The notes beneath the pieces were generated by a model that was not told where the DNA came from, ran no database searches, and saw only the letters and a program-made list of their open reading frames with translations. A DNA stretch of 64,000 nucleotides from Streptomyces humidus. Lineage in GTDB: Bacteria > Actinomycetota > Actinomycetes > Streptomycetales > Streptomycetaceae. Positions 51,328-62,884 of the stretch are shown piece by piece. The DNA lies in the NCBI RefSeq assembly GCF_014649655.1, contig NZ_BMTL01000006.1, positions 248,001 through 312,000 of the forward strand. Direction: 5' to 3'. Positions within the stretch are counted from its first letter, which is position 1. The number at the start of each line of letters is the position of its first letter. The translations under genes were made by a program, and so were the position numbers.

Positions 51328-53115
51328 GTGGCAGCACCTAAGAAGGGCCGGAGCGCGAGTGCCCAGAGCAAGCCAGGGCGCTCGCTGGCCCTGATCATGA
51401 TCGCCATCGTGGGGCTCACCGGAGGCATGTTCGCCTCCGGAAACACCACTCCGCGTCTCGGCATCGACCTTGCCGGCGGCACCAGCATCACGCTGGAGGC
51501 GAAGGCCGACCAGGGATCCGCGATCAACAAGGCCAACCTGGACACCGCGGTCAACATCATGAACCGCCGTGTCAACGGGCTGGGCGTCTCCGAGGCGGAG
51601 GTGCAGAGGCAGGGCGATCGCAACATCATCGTGAACATCCCCAAGGGCACCAACTCCGAGGAAGCCCGCCAGCAGGTGGGCACCACCGCCAAGCTGTACT
51701 TCCGTCCGGTCCTGTCCCAGGAGGCCACCGGTTCCGCCGCCGTGACCCCTTCGCCGAGTGCGTCCGCGAACGGCGCGTCGAGCGCCTCGCCGAGCCCTTC
51801 GGCGAGCCCCTCCGGCACCGGTCAGAAGGCGACCTCCTCGACGTCCCCGTCCCCGTCGGCCTCGGCCACCGCGCAGGGCCGTGCCGTCACCGACGGCCTG
51901 AAGACCGACTCCACCCCGTCGGCCTCCGCGGGCGCCAAGGCGGGTTCCTCGCCGAGCCCGTCGGCCGCGCCGAGCGGCGGCGCCTCCACCGGCGCGGCCG
52001 CCGCGCTGCAGGCCAGGTACGCGACCCTGGACTGCTCCAAGGACGCCGTCCGCGCCAAGGCCGGCGAGGGCGTCAAGCCCGGCGACGCGACCGTGGCCTG
52101 CGGTGAGGTCGACAAGGTCTGGTACAAGTACCTCCTCGGCCCGGCCGCCGTCGACGGCACCGACGTCAAGAAGGCCCAGGCCGTCTTCGACACGCAGGGC
52201 GCGGCCGGCTGGCAGGTCAACATGACCTTCACCGGCAATGGTTCCAAGAAGTTCGCCGCCGTCACGGGGAAGCTCGCGCAGAACCAGCAGCCGCAGAACG
52301 AGTTCGCGATCGTGCTCGACGGCAACGTCGTCTCCAGCCCCTACGTGCGGAACGCGATCACCGGCGGCCAGGCCCAGATCTCCGGCAGCTTCAAGCAGGA
52401 AGAGGCGCAGAGCCTCGCCAACATGCTGTCGTACGGTGCGCTCCCGCTCTCCTTCAAGGAGCAGAGCGTCACCACGGTGACCGCCGCGCTCGGCGGCGAC
52501 CAGCTGCACGCCGGTCTGCTCGCGGGCGCCATCGGTCTCGCCCTGGTCGTCCTGTATCTGGTGGCCTACTACCGCGGTCTGTCGCTCATCGCGATGGCCT
52601 CGCTGCTGGTCTCCGCCGCGCTCACCTACGTGATCATGGCGCTGCTCGGCCCGGCCATCGGCTTCGCGCTGAACCTGCCGGCGGTCTGCGGCGCCATCGT
52701 CGCCATCGGCATCACGGCCGACTCGTTCATCGTGTACTTCGAACGGGTCCGGGACGAGATCCGCGAGGGCCGGACGCTGCGCCCGGCCGTCGAACGCGCC
52801 TGGCCGCGCGCCCGGCGCACCATCCTGGTCTCCGACTTCGTGTCGTTCCTCGCCGCCGCCGTGCTCTTCATCGTCACCGTCGGCAAGGTCCAGGGCTTCG
52901 CGTTCACGCTGGGCCTGACCACCGTCCTCGACGTGGTCGTGGTCTTCTTCTTCACCAAGCCGCTGATGACGCTCATCGCCCGGCGGAAGTTCTTCGCGAG
53001 CGGCCACAAGTGGTCCGGCCTCGACCCGAAGGGCCTGGGCGCCAACCCGCCGATCCGCCGCACCCGCCGTCCCTCCGGTCCTGCCGCCGGCCCCGTCGAG
53101 ACGAAGGAGGCGTGA
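51328..53115 (+). CDS. secD: Protein translocase subunit SecD
   Basis: The 595-aa product starts at GTG 51328, after GAGGGAG. The first membrane helix is ~18-36, followed by the SecD motif L-G-I-D-L-A-G-G-T near 46-54. Part of the outer P1 region (~131-225) is replaced by a Ser/Pro/Ala-rich linker. Five more helices follow from ~395 (H-A-G-L-L-A-G-A-I-G-L), with A-I-G-I-T-A-D-S-F near 463 carrying the conserved Asp of RND-type SecD. It uses the proton gradient to help release exported proteins. It is coupled to secF by a 3-nt gap. Confidence 0.96.
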   Translation: MAAPKKGRSASAQSKPGRSLALIMIAIVGLTGGMFASGNTTPRLGIDLAGGTSITLEAKADQGSAINKANLDTAVNIMNRRVNGLGVSEAEVQRQGDRNIIVNIPKGTNSEEARQQVGTTAKLYFRPVLSQEATGSAAVTPSPSASANGASSASPSPSASPSGTGQKATSSTSPSPSASATAQGRAVTDGLKTDSTPSASAGAKAGSSPSPSAAPSGGASTGAAAALQARYATLDCSKDAVRAKAGEGVKPGDATVACGEVDKVWYKYLLGPAAVDGTDVKKAQAVFDTQGAAGWQVNMTFTGNGSKKFAAVTGKLAQNQQPQNEFAIVLDGNVVSSPYVRNAITGGQAQISGSFKQEEAQSLANMLSYGALPLSFKEQSVTTVTAALGGDQLHAGLLAGAIGLALVVLYLVAYYRGLSLIAMASLLVSAALTYVIMALLGPAIGFALNLPAVCGAIVAIGITADSFIVYFERVRDEIREGRTLRPAVERAWPRARRTILVSDFVSFLAAAVLFIVTVGKVQGFAFTLGLTTVLDVVVVFFFTKPLMTLIARRKFFASGHKWSGLDPKGLGANPPIRRTRRPSGPAAGPVETKEA

Positions 53116-53118
53116 GCG

Positions 53119-54228
53119 ATGTCGAAACTCGGCAATCTCGGCGCCCGACTGCACCGTGGCGAGGTCAGCTATGACTTCATCGGCCACCGCAAGCTCTGGT
53201 ACGGCATCTCGATCCTGATCACCATCACGGCCGTCCTCGGCCTGGCGGTGCGGGGCCTGAACATGGGCATCGACTTCCAGGGCGGCGCCGTCTTCACCAC
53301 GGAGAAGACCAGCGTCTCCGTCTCCCAGGCCGAGGAGTACGCCAGGTCGGCGTCCGGCCACGACGCGGTCGTGCAGAAGCTGGGCAACGGCACGATGCGC
53401 ATCCAGATCGCCGGCATGGACATCCAGCAGTCCAACAAGATCAAGTCCGAACTCGCCCAGGACTTCAAGGCCGACCCGGAGACGATCACCGCCGAACTGG
53501 TCGGCCCCAGCTGGGGTGACCAGATCGCCAACAAGGCCTGGCAGGGCCTGGCGATCTTCATGGTGCTGGTCGTGATCTACCTGGCGATCGCCTTCGAGTG
53601 GCGCATGGCCATCGCCGCGCTCGTCGCCCTGATCCACGACATCACCATCACCGTCGGCGTCTACGCCCTCGTCGGCTTCGAGGTCACGCCCGGCACGGTG
53701 ATCGGTCTGCTGACGATCCTCGGTTACTCGCTGTACGACACGGTCGTCGTCTTCGACTCCCTCAAGGAACAGACGAAGGACCTCACGAAGCAGACCCGCT
53801 TCACCTACAGCGAGATCGCCAACCGCTCGATCAACGGCACCCTGGTCCGCTCCATCAACACGACGGTCGTCGCGCTGCTGCCGGTCGCGGGCCTGCTGTT
53901 CATCGGCGGTGGCTTCCTCGGCGCGGGCACGCTCAACGACATCTCGCTGTCGCTGTTCGTCGGTCTCGCCGCCGGCGCCTACTCCTCGATCTTCATCGCC
54001 ACGCCGCTCGTCGCCGACCTCAAGGAACGCGAGCCGCAGATCAAGGCGCTGAGGAAGCGCGTCCTGGCCAAGCGTGCCCAGGCCGCCAACGAGCCGCAGG
54101 CGGCCGAGGCGCACAGCGCCGACGACTACGACGACGAGCCGGAGGACGCCCCGGCGGTCGTCGGACCGCGCACCCAGCCCTCGTCCCGTGGCCGCGGCCG
54201 CGGCCGTCCGTCGGGGAAGCGCCGGTGA
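53119..54228 (+). CDS. secF: Protein translocase subunit SecF
   Basis: The 369-aa product starts at ATG 53119. The first helix is ~28-48, then N-M-G-I-D-F-Q-G-G-A near 50-59. Helices II-VI run from ~138 to ~290 and include the S-L-Y-D-T-V-V-V-F-D motif near 205. The C-terminal ~75 residues are a soluble, highly charged tail (Arg/Glu, then an acidic D-D-Y-D-D-E-P-E-D block and Arg/Gly-rich end). Partner of SecD. The stop overlaps the apt start (GTGA). Confidence 0.96.
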   Translation: MSKLGNLGARLHRGEVSYDFIGHRKLWYGISILITITAVLGLAVRGLNMGIDFQGGAVFTTEKTSVSVSQAEEYARSASGHDAVVQKLGNGTMRIQIAGMDIQQSNKIKSELAQDFKADPETITAELVGPSWGDQIANKAWQGLAIFMVLVVIYLAIAFEWRMAIAALVALIHDITITVGVYALVGFEVTPGTVIGLLTILGYSLYDTVVVFDSLKEQTKDLTKQTRFTYSEIANRSINGTLVRSINTTVVALLPVAGLLFIGGGFLGAGTLNDISLSLFVGLAAGAYSSIFIATPLVADLKEREPQIKALRKRVLAKRAQAANEPQAAEAHSADDYDDEPEDAPAVVGPRTQPSSRGRGRGRPSGKRR

Positions 54229-54773
54229 CCGAGACCACCGACATCACGACGCTGCTCCTCAGCCGCATCCGTGACGTGGCCGACTACCCGGAGCCGGGCG
54301 TGATGTTCAAGGACATCACCCCGCTCCTGGCGGACCCGGCGGCGTTCACCGCGCTCACCGACGCCTTCGCGGAGATCGCCGAGCGCACCGGCGCCACCAA
54401 GGTCGTCGGCCTGGAAGCGCGGGGCTTCATCCTGGGCGCCCCGGTCGCCGTCCGCGCCGGCCTCGGCTTCATCCCCGTACGCAAGGCGGGCAAGCTCCCC
54501 GGAGCCACCCTCGGCCAGGCCTACGACCTGGAGTACGGCTCGGCGGAGATCGAGGTGCACGCCGAGGACCTGGCCGCCGGAGACCGCGTGCTGATCGTCG
54601 ACGACGTCCTCGCCACCGGCGGCACGGCCGAGGCGTCGATCCAGCTCATCCACCGGGCGGGCGCCCAGGTGGCGGGCGTCGCCGTGCTGATGGAGCTGGG
54701 CTTCCTCGCCGGCCGGCCCCGGCTGGAGGCGGCCCTCGGCGGGGCTCCCCTCGAGTCGCTGCTGACCATCTGA
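54225..54773 (+). CDS. apt: Adenine phosphoribosyltransferase
   Basis: The 182-aa product starts at GTG 54225, within the secF stop. It has P-G-V-M-F-K-D-I-T-P near 24-33, G-L-E-A-R-G-F-I near 64, the flexible loop K-A-G-K-L-P-G near 87, and the PRPP site V-D-D-V-L-A-T-G-G-T near 125-134. It converts adenine plus PRPP to AMP. The order secDF-apt-rel is conserved in Streptomyces. Confidence 0.96.
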   Translation: MTETTDITTLLLSRIRDVADYPEPGVMFKDITPLLADPAAFTALTDAFAEIAERTGATKVVGLEARGFILGAPVAVRAGLGFIPVRKAGKLPGATLGQAYDLEYGSAEIEVHAEDLAAGDRVLIVDDVLATGGTAEASIQLIHRAGAQVAGVAVLMELGFLAGRPRLEAALGGAPLESLLTI

Positions 54774-54784
54774 CACCTGCCGTA

Positions 54785-54830
54785 CGCGAGTGGGCGGGCC
54801 CCGGAGGAATCCGGGGCCCGCCCACTCGCG
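54785..54830 (+). terminator. Strong terminator after apt
   Basis: A perfect 20-bp stem (54785-54804 with 54811-54830), 6-nt loop, followed by TTTCTCC. It ends the yajC-secDF-apt unit before rel. Confidence 0.9.
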
Positions 54831-54944
54831 TTTCTCCCGTGAACGTCCCTCTCACCGGCCTGGAGGCGATCCCGGAGCCCAGGATGGCTACGATGGGTCT
54901 TCCGGAGCCTGACCGGGGACCCGGATCGCGCACGAGGAGTCCTC

Positions 54945-57473
<2,529 letters not shown>

Positions 57474-57486
57474 CCGAGCACGCGAG

Positions 57487-57515
57487 AGGCCCCCGTACGC
57501 GAGGTACGGGGGCCT
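57487..57515 (+). terminator. Terminator after rel
   Basis: AGGCCCCCGTAC (57487-57498) pairs perfectly with GTACGGGGGCCT (57504-57515); TTGTCG follows. It lies between rel and the convergent DUF349 gene. Confidence 0.85.
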
Positions 57516-57540
57516 TGTCGTCGTACGGCCGGGCGGGAGG

Positions 57541-58770
57541 TCAGCCGCCGAACTCCTGCAGACCCTTCAGCGCCTGGTCCAGCAGCGCCTGACGGCCTTC
57601 GAGCTCGCGCTCCAGCTTGTCGGCCCGCGCGGAGTTGCCCTGGGCGCGCGCCTGCTCGATCTGCCCCTGCAGCTTGTCCACGGCGGCCTGGAGCTGACCG
57701 GTCAGACCGGCGGCACGCGCGCGTGCCTCCGGGTTGGTCCGGCGCCACTCGGTTTCCTCGGACTCCTGGATCGCCCGCTCCACCGCGTGCATCCTGCCCT
57801 CGATCTTCGGCCGGGCGTCACGCGGCACATGACCGATGGCCTCCCAGCGCTCGTTGATCGTGCGGAATGCGGCGCGCGCCGCCTTCAGGTCGCCGACCGG
57901 CAGCAGCTTCTCTGCTTCCTCGGCCAGCTCCTCCTTGAGCTTGAGGTTCTCCGTCTGCTCGGCGTCCCGCTCGGCGAACACCGAGCTGCGGGCGGCGAAG
58001 AAGACGTCCTGGGCGCCACGGAAGCGGTTCCACAGGTCGTCCTCGTGCTCGCGCTGGGCGCGGCCCGCCGCCTTCCACTCCGCCATCAGCTCGCGGTAGC
58101 GCGCCGCCGTCGGACCCCAGTCCGTCGAACCGGACAGCGCCTCGGCCTCGGAGACCAGCCGCTCCTTGACGCGTCGGGCCTCCTCGCGCTGCGCGTCCAG
58201 CTGCGCGAAGTGCGCCTTGCGGCGCTTGGAGAACGCCGAACGCGCGTGGGAGAACCGGTGCCACAGCTCGTCGTCCGACTTGCGGTCCAGCCGGGGCAGG
58301 CCCTTCCAGATGTCCACCAGCGCCCGCAGGCGCTCACCGGCGGCCCGCCACTGGTCGGACTGCGCCAGCTGCTCCGCCTCGGTGACCAGGTCCTCCTTGG
58401 CCTTGCGGGCCTCGTCGGACTGCTTGGCCCGCTGCTGCTTGCGCTCCTCGCGGCGCGACTCGACGGTCGCCACCAGCTTGTCCAGCCGCTCCCGCAGCGC
58501 CTGCAGATCGCCGACGGCGTGATGCGCGTCGACCTGCTCGCGGATGTGGTCGATCGCGACCTGAGCGTCCTTGGTCGACAGATCGGTGGTCTGCACTCGC
58601 TTCTCGAGGAGGCCGATCTCGACAACCAGGCCCTCGTACTTGCGCTCGAAGTAGGCCAGCGCCTCCTCGGGGGAGCCTGCCTGCCAGGAACCGACCACCT
58701 GCTCGCCGTCGGCCGTACGCACGTACACGGTGCCCGTCTCGTCGACGCGGCCCCACGGGTCGCTGCTCAC
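57541..58770 (-). CDS. DUF349-domain coiled-coil protein
   Basis: The 409-aa product starts at GTG 58770, 5 nt after GGAGGCG. After a ~45-residue N-terminal domain (G-R-V-D-E-T-G-T-V-Y-V-R-T), the rest is almost wholly helical. It contains three similar ~70-residue repeats with W-x(3)-G and L-W-x-R-F patterns: D-E-L-W-H-R-F near 166, D-D-L-W-N-R-F near 244, and I-N-E-R-W-E-A-I-G near 302-310. These are DUF349 repeats. The last ~60 residues form a Gln/Glu-rich coil. The function is unknown; nucleic-acid or ribosome binding has been suggested for relatives. Confidence 0.88.
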   Translation of the reverse strand: MSSDPWGRVDETGTVYVRTADGEQVVGSWQAGSPEEALAYFERKYEGLVVEIGLLEKRVQTTDLSTKDAQVAIDHIREQVDAHHAVGDLQALRERLDKLVATVESRREERKQQRAKQSDEARKAKEDLVTEAEQLAQSDQWRAAGERLRALVDIWKGLPRLDRKSDDELWHRFSHARSAFSKRRKAHFAQLDAQREEARRVKERLVSEAEALSGSTDWGPTAARYRELMAEWKAAGRAQREHEDDLWNRFRGAQDVFFAARSSVFAERDAEQTENLKLKEELAEEAEKLLPVGDLKAARAAFRTINERWEAIGHVPRDARPKIEGRMHAVERAIQESEETEWRRTNPEARARAAGLTGQLQAAVDKLQGQIEQARAQGNSARADKLERELEGRQALLDQALKGLQEFGG

Positions 58771-58937
58771 AGCGCCTCCTCCACATGATGCCTCCGAGGG
58801 GCTTCGGCGCCCCTGGGCATCGTCCACAGTTTCGTCACGGCCAACATAGGCGACCGGCGGGTCGCCTGTCCGCATCCAGCGCGACCGAAATTGCGCGGTC
58901 GACCGCCCCTCGTCGTCGGCGTGTCGCCAGGTCGTCG

Positions 58938-59756
58938 TCAGGACTTCGTGACGGTCGCCTTGTCGATCACGACCGTCGCGTTGGGGGCGCCGTCACCGCC
59001 GCCGGTGTTCTCGCCCGCGGCGGCGATCTTCTTCAGGACCTTCATGCCGTCGGCCGACATCGTCCCGAACGGCGTGTAGCTGGGCGGGAGCTGACTGTCC
59101 TGGTAGACGAGGAAGAACTGGCTGCCGCCGGTGTGCGGCTGGCCGGTGTTGGCCATCGCCACCGTGCCCGCCGGGTAGACGTTCGCCTTGAGGCTCGCGT
59201 CCTTCAGGTTCTCGTCCGGAATGGTGTAGCCGGGGCCGCCGCTGCCGCTGCCCGTCGGGTCGCCGCACTGCAGGACGTAGATCCCGTTGGTGGTGAGACG
59301 GTGGCACTTGGTGTGGTCGAAGAAGCCCTTGCCGGCGAGGAAGTCGAAGGAGTTCACCGTGTGCGGCGCGGCCTTCGCCTTGAGCGCTATGTCGATGTCG
59401 CCGCAGGTCGTCGCGAGGGTCATCGTGTACTTCGCCGACGCGTCGATCGTGACCGCCGGCTCCTTCTTCCAGGTCTGCTTCTTGACGGACCCGGCGGCCG
59501 GCTTCTCGCACGGGTCCTTCGCGGCGCTGGGCGCGGCCGACGGCGTCGTCTGCGGACTCGCGTCCGCCTTCTTGTCGTCGTCCTTCAGGACACCCGTCGT
59601 GTACAGCGCCAGGCTGCCGATGACGACCACGCCGAGCACCGACGCGATCACCGCGTTGCGCATGCGCGCCTTGCGCCGGGCGCTCGTGCGTCGCTGCTGC
59701 TGCCGCAAGAACTTCTCCCGGGCGAGCTGACGCTTCCGCTGTTCCTGGGTGACCAC
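58938..59756 (-). CDS. Membrane-anchored cyclophilin-type peptidyl-prolyl isomerase
   Basis: The 272-aa product starts at GTG 59756, 7 nt after GAGGAGAG. The N-terminus is very basic (R-K-R-Q-L-A-R-E-K-F, then R-R-T-S-A-R-R-K), with one membrane helix at ~34-54. A Thr/Pro/Ala linker leads to the cyclophilin domain (~105-272): C-H-R-L near 153, Q-C-G-D-P-T-G-S-G near 164-172 and S-Q-F-F-L-V near 213. Some active-site positions differ from classical cyclophilin (the first Arg region reads K-C-H-R-L). It probably assists folding outside the membrane. Divergent from the MBL gene. Confidence 0.9.
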   Translation of the reverse strand: MVTQEQRKRQLAREKFLRQQQRRTSARRKARMRNAVIASVLGVVVIGSLALYTTGVLKDDDKKADASPQTTPSAAPSAAKDPCEKPAAGSVKKQTWKKEPAVTIDASAKYTMTLATTCGDIDIALKAKAAPHTVNSFDFLAGKGFFDHTKCHRLTTNGIYVLQCGDPTGSGSGGPGYTIPDENLKDASLKANVYPAGTVAMANTGQPHTGGSQFFLVYQDSQLPPSYTPFGTMSADGMKVLKKIAAAGENTGGGDGAPNATVVIDKATVTKS

Positions 59757-59935
59757 CGGATTCTCTCCTCATGCGTCTCGTACGTCGACTGGGACGCGTG
59801 CGTCTTGTGAGCCGACCGCCTGCGTGTGCCCCGTACCGTATATGGGTTCGCTGAGGAAACGGCAGCGCCGGTAGGCTCTGACCACTGACGCAGCCGCCAG
59901 AAGCCCACGCGTATCGACACAAACGAAGGACGATC

Positions 59936-60652
59936 GTGCTCATTGCCGGGTTCCCCGCCGGGGCCTGGGGGACGAACTGTTATCTCGTCGCCCCCGCCGC
60001 CGGTGAGGAGTGCGTGATCATCGACCCGGGCCACCAGGCTGCCCCAGGAGTCGAGGAAGCGGTCCGCAAGCACCGCCTCAAGCCCGTCGCCGTCGTCCTC
60101 ACCCACGGCCACATCGACCATGTGGCCTCGGTCGTCCCGGTCTGCGGCGCGCACGACGTGCCGGCCTGGATCCACCCCGAGGACCGGTTCATGATGAGCG
60201 ACCCGGAGAAGGCGCTCGGCCGGTCGATCGGGATGCCGCTGATGGGCGAGCTGACCGTGGGGGAGCCGGACGACGTCCGCGAGCTGACCGACGGCGCGAG
60301 ACTGGACCTGGCCGGTCTGGAGTTCTCCGTCGCCCACGCCCCGGGCCATACCAAGGGGTCGGTGACCTTCCGGATGCCCGAGGCGGCCGACGTCCCGTCG
60401 GTCTTCTTCTCCGGGGACCTGCTGTTCGCCGGCTCCATCGGACGCACCGACCTGCCCGGCGGCGACATGGCCGAGATGCTCGACTCGCTGGCCCGTGTGT
60501 GCCTGCCGCTCGAGGACTCGACCGTGGTGCTGTCCGGCCACGGCCCCCAGACGACCATCGGCCAGGAGCGCGCCGCCAACCCGTATCTGCGGCAGGTGGC
60601 GGCCGGCGGCCAGGGAGCGGGTTCCCACACCCCTCCCCGACGAGGAATGTGA
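59936..60652 (+). CDS. Metallo-beta-lactamase-fold hydrolase (glyoxalase II-like)
   Basis: The 238-aa product starts at GTG 59936, ~5 nt after GAAGGA. The metal site T-H-G-H-I-D-H is near 58-64, with further ligands in H-A-P-G-H-T near 136-141 and F-S-G-D-L-L near 160. It is of the YcbL/GloB-like group, which hydrolyse S-lactoylglutathione or other thioesters; actinobacteria lack glutathione, so the substrate is open. A -10-like TAGGCT lies at 59872. The gene precedes hisS by 13 nt, so the two are probably co-transcribed. Confidence 0.88.
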   Translation: MLIAGFPAGAWGTNCYLVAPAAGEECVIIDPGHQAAPGVEEAVRKHRLKPVAVVLTHGHIDHVASVVPVCGAHDVPAWIHPEDRFMMSDPEKALGRSIGMPLMGELTVGEPDDVRELTDGARLDLAGLEFSVAHAPGHTKGSVTFRMPEAADVPSVFFSGDLLFAGSIGRTDLPGGDMAEMLDSLARVCLPLEDSTVVLSGHGPQTTIGQERAANPYLRQVAAGGQGAGSHTPPRRGM

Positions 60653-60665
60653 CGAGAGACCTTCC

Positions 60666-61928
60666 GTGAGTACCTTCCAGGCCCCCAAGGGCACGTACGA
60701 CCTGATCCCGCCGGACAGCGCCAAGTACCTCGCCGTCCGCGAGGCCATCGCCGCGCCGCTGCGCAACTCCGGCTACGGCTATATCGAGACGCCCGGCTTC
60801 GAGAACGTGGAGCTCTTCGCGCGCGGTGTGGGTGAGTCGACCGACATCGTGACGAAGGAGATGTACGCCTTCGAGACCAAGGGCGGCGACCGCCTCGCCC
60901 TGCGCCCCGAGGGCACGGCGTCCGTGCTGCGCGCGGCCCTCGAGGCCAATCTGCACAAGGCGGGCAACCTGCCGGTCAAGCTCTGGTACTCCGGCTCCTA
61001 CTACCGCTACGAGCGGCCCCAGAAGGGCCGTTACCGCCACTTCTCACAGGTGGGCGCCGAGGCGATCGGCGCCGAGGACCCGGCGCTGGACGCCGAGCTG
61101 ATCATCCTGGCGGACCAGGCGTACCGGTCGCTGGGGCTGCGGAACTTCCGCATCCTGCTCAACAGCCTGGGCGACAAGGAGTGCCGCCCGGTGTACCGGG
61201 AGGCGCTGCAGACCTTCCTGCGGAGCCTGGACCTCGACGAGGACACGCTGCGCCGCGCGGAGATCAACCCGCTGCGGGTCCTCGACGACAAGCGCGAGTC
61301 GGTCCAGAAGCAGCTCGGGGACGCGCCGCTGCTGCGCGACTACCTCTGCGACGCCTGCAAGGCGTACCACGAGGAGGTCCGAGAGCTGATCACGGCGGCG
61401 GGCGTGCGCTTCGAGGACGACCCGAAGCTGGTCCGCGGCCTCGACTACTACACCCGCACGACCTTCGAGTTCGTCCACGACGGACTGGGCTCGCAGTCCG
61501 CGGTGGGCGGCGGCGGCCGCTACGACGGACTCTCCGAGATGATCGGCGGCCCCGCGCTGCCGTCGGTGGGCTGGGCGCTGGGCGTCGACCGTACGGTGCT
61601 GGCGCTGGAGGCCGAGGGCGTGGAGCTGGAACTGCCCGCCGCGACCTCCGTGTTCGCCGTCCCGCTCGGCGAGGAGGCCCGCCGGGTGCTCTTCGCGAAG
61701 GTCACCGAGCTGCGCAAGCTCGGTGTCGCGGCCGACTTCTCCTATGGCGCCAAGGGCCTCAAGGGCGCCATGAAGAACGCCAACCGCAGCGGCGCCCGCT
61801 ACACGGTCGTCGCCGGCGAACGCGACCTCGCCGAGGGCGTCGTCCAGCTCAAGGACATGGAGTCCGGCGAGCAGACGGCGATCGGCGTGAACGAGATCGT
61901 GGCCGAGCTGGAGTCGAGGCTGGGCTGA
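60666..61928 (+). CDS. hisS: Histidine-tRNA ligase
   Basis: The 420-aa product starts at GTG 60666, 13 nt after the MBL gene. It is a class II synthetase: motif 2 contains [10 protein letters not shown] near 116-125. The histidine-specific motifs are R-G-L-D-Y-Y-T-R-T near 258-266 and G-G-G-G-R-Y-D near 280, and motif 3 holds W-A-L-G-V-D-R near 302. The C-terminal anticodon-binding domain starts at ~325. A terminator hairpin follows 13 nt after the stop. Confidence 0.97.
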   Translation: MSTFQAPKGTYDLIPPDSAKYLAVREAIAAPLRNSGYGYIETPGFENVELFARGVGESTDIVTKEMYAFETKGGDRLALRPEGTASVLRAALEANLHKAGNLPVKLWYSGSYYRYERPQKGRYRHFSQVGAEAIGAEDPALDAELIILADQAYRSLGLRNFRILLNSLGDKECRPVYREALQTFLRSLDLDEDTLRRAEINPLRVLDDKRESVQKQLGDAPLLRDYLCDACKAYHEEVRELITAAGVRFEDDPKLVRGLDYYTRTTFEFVHDGLGSQSAVGGGGRYDGLSEMIGGPALPSVGWALGVDRTVLALEAEGVELELPAATSVFAVPLGEEARRVLFAKVTELRKLGVAADFSYGAKGLKGAMKNANRSGARYTVVAGERDLAEGVVQLKDMESGEQTAIGVNEIVAELESRLG

Positions 61929-61941
61929 GCGTGCCGTCGGG

Positions 61942-61969
61942 GGGTGCCGGGGCGTGTGCTCCGGCACCC
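61942..61969 (+). terminator. Terminator after hisS
   Basis: GGGTGCCGG (61942-61950) pairs with CCGGCACCC (61961-61969) around a 10-nt loop, followed by TTCGTTCG. Confidence 0.78.
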
Positions 61970-62134
61970 TTCGTTCGTGTGTGCTGTCCGGTTCCGTCCA
62001 GCGGCCGAAACCGAACGCTACGGGCCCGCCGCACGTACGTCCTTATGTCCGCCGAACGGTGGAGGCAGGGCCGGGTGCGGCACAATGGCCCCTGTCCGAA
62101 GATGGGCCACCTCTCAAGTGACGGAATCGGCGTG

Positions 62135-62788
62135 ATGAGCAAGACGACAGTGAAAGACGTCTCCACGGAGTCCGAGCGCGTCGCCGCGGCCGAGCCGCGA
62201 ACCGTGGGCGGCAGTCGTGCGTTCGCGATCCTGCTGCTGATCACCGGTGCGGCCGGCCTGCTCGCCGCCTGGGTCATCACGATCGACAAGATGAAGATCC
62301 TCGAAGCCAAGGCCGAGGGGAAGACGTTCACGCCCAGCTGCAGCATCAGCCCGATCATCAGCTGCGGAAGCGTCATGGAGAGCAAGCAGGCCTCCGTCTT
62401 CGGGTTCCCGAACCCGATGCTCGGCCTGGTCGCCTACGGCATCGTCATCTGCGTCGGCATGAGCCTGCTGACCGGGGCCCGCTTCCCCCGCTGGTACTGG
62501 CTGACCTTCAACTTCGGCACGCTGTTCGGCGTGGGCTTCGTCACCTGGCTGCAGTACCAGTCGCTGTACAACATCAACGCCCTGTGCCTGTGGTGCTCGC
62601 TGGCCTGGGTCGCGACGATCACCATGTTCTGGTACGTCACCTCGTTCAACGTGCGCAACGGCTTCCTGCCCGCGCCGGACGGGCTCAAGCGGTTCTTCGG
62701 CGAGTTCACCTGGGTCCTGCCCGCGACCCACGTCGGCATCATCGCCATGCTGATCCTCACCCGCTGGGGCGCCGACCTCTGGGCCTGA
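62135..62788 (+). CDS. Vitamin K epoxide reductase (VKOR) family membrane protein
   Basis: The 217-aa product starts at ATG 62135; GTG 62132, directly before it, is an alternative. Membrane segments lie at ~30-50, 93-113, 126-140, 148-170 and 194-212. The VKOR cysteines are present: the outer pair Cys69 and Cys77 (C-S-I-S-P-I-I-S-C) and the redox C-L-W-C at 151-154. Bacterial VKORs reoxidise DsbA-like proteins using quinone, making disulfides in exported proteins. It stands alone between hisS and rarA; the DsbA-like gene at 16.7 kb lacks a leader and is not an obvious partner. Confidence 0.93.
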   Translation: MSKTTVKDVSTESERVAAAEPRTVGGSRAFAILLLITGAAGLLAAWVITIDKMKILEAKAEGKTFTPSCSISPIISCGSVMESKQASVFGFPNPMLGLVAYGIVICVGMSLLTGARFPRWYWLTFNFGTLFGVGFVTWLQYQSLYNINALCLWCSLAWVATITMFWYVTSFNVRNGFLPAPDGLKRFFGEFTWVLPATHVGIIAMLILTRWGADLWA

Positions 62789-62807
62789 GCCCGGCGCCGC
62801 GCCGGGC
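62789..62807 (+). terminator. Hairpin directly after the VKOR stop codon
   Basis: GCCCGGCG (62789-62796) pairs with CGCCGGGC (62800-62807) around CCG, starting at the base after TGA. Confidence 0.65.
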
Positions 62808-62884
62808 GGCCCGCGGAGCACCGGATGCGACGCCGGACGCACCGCCGGACAGGAGTGTCGGACCCCTGACGTAGGCTCCGACGT

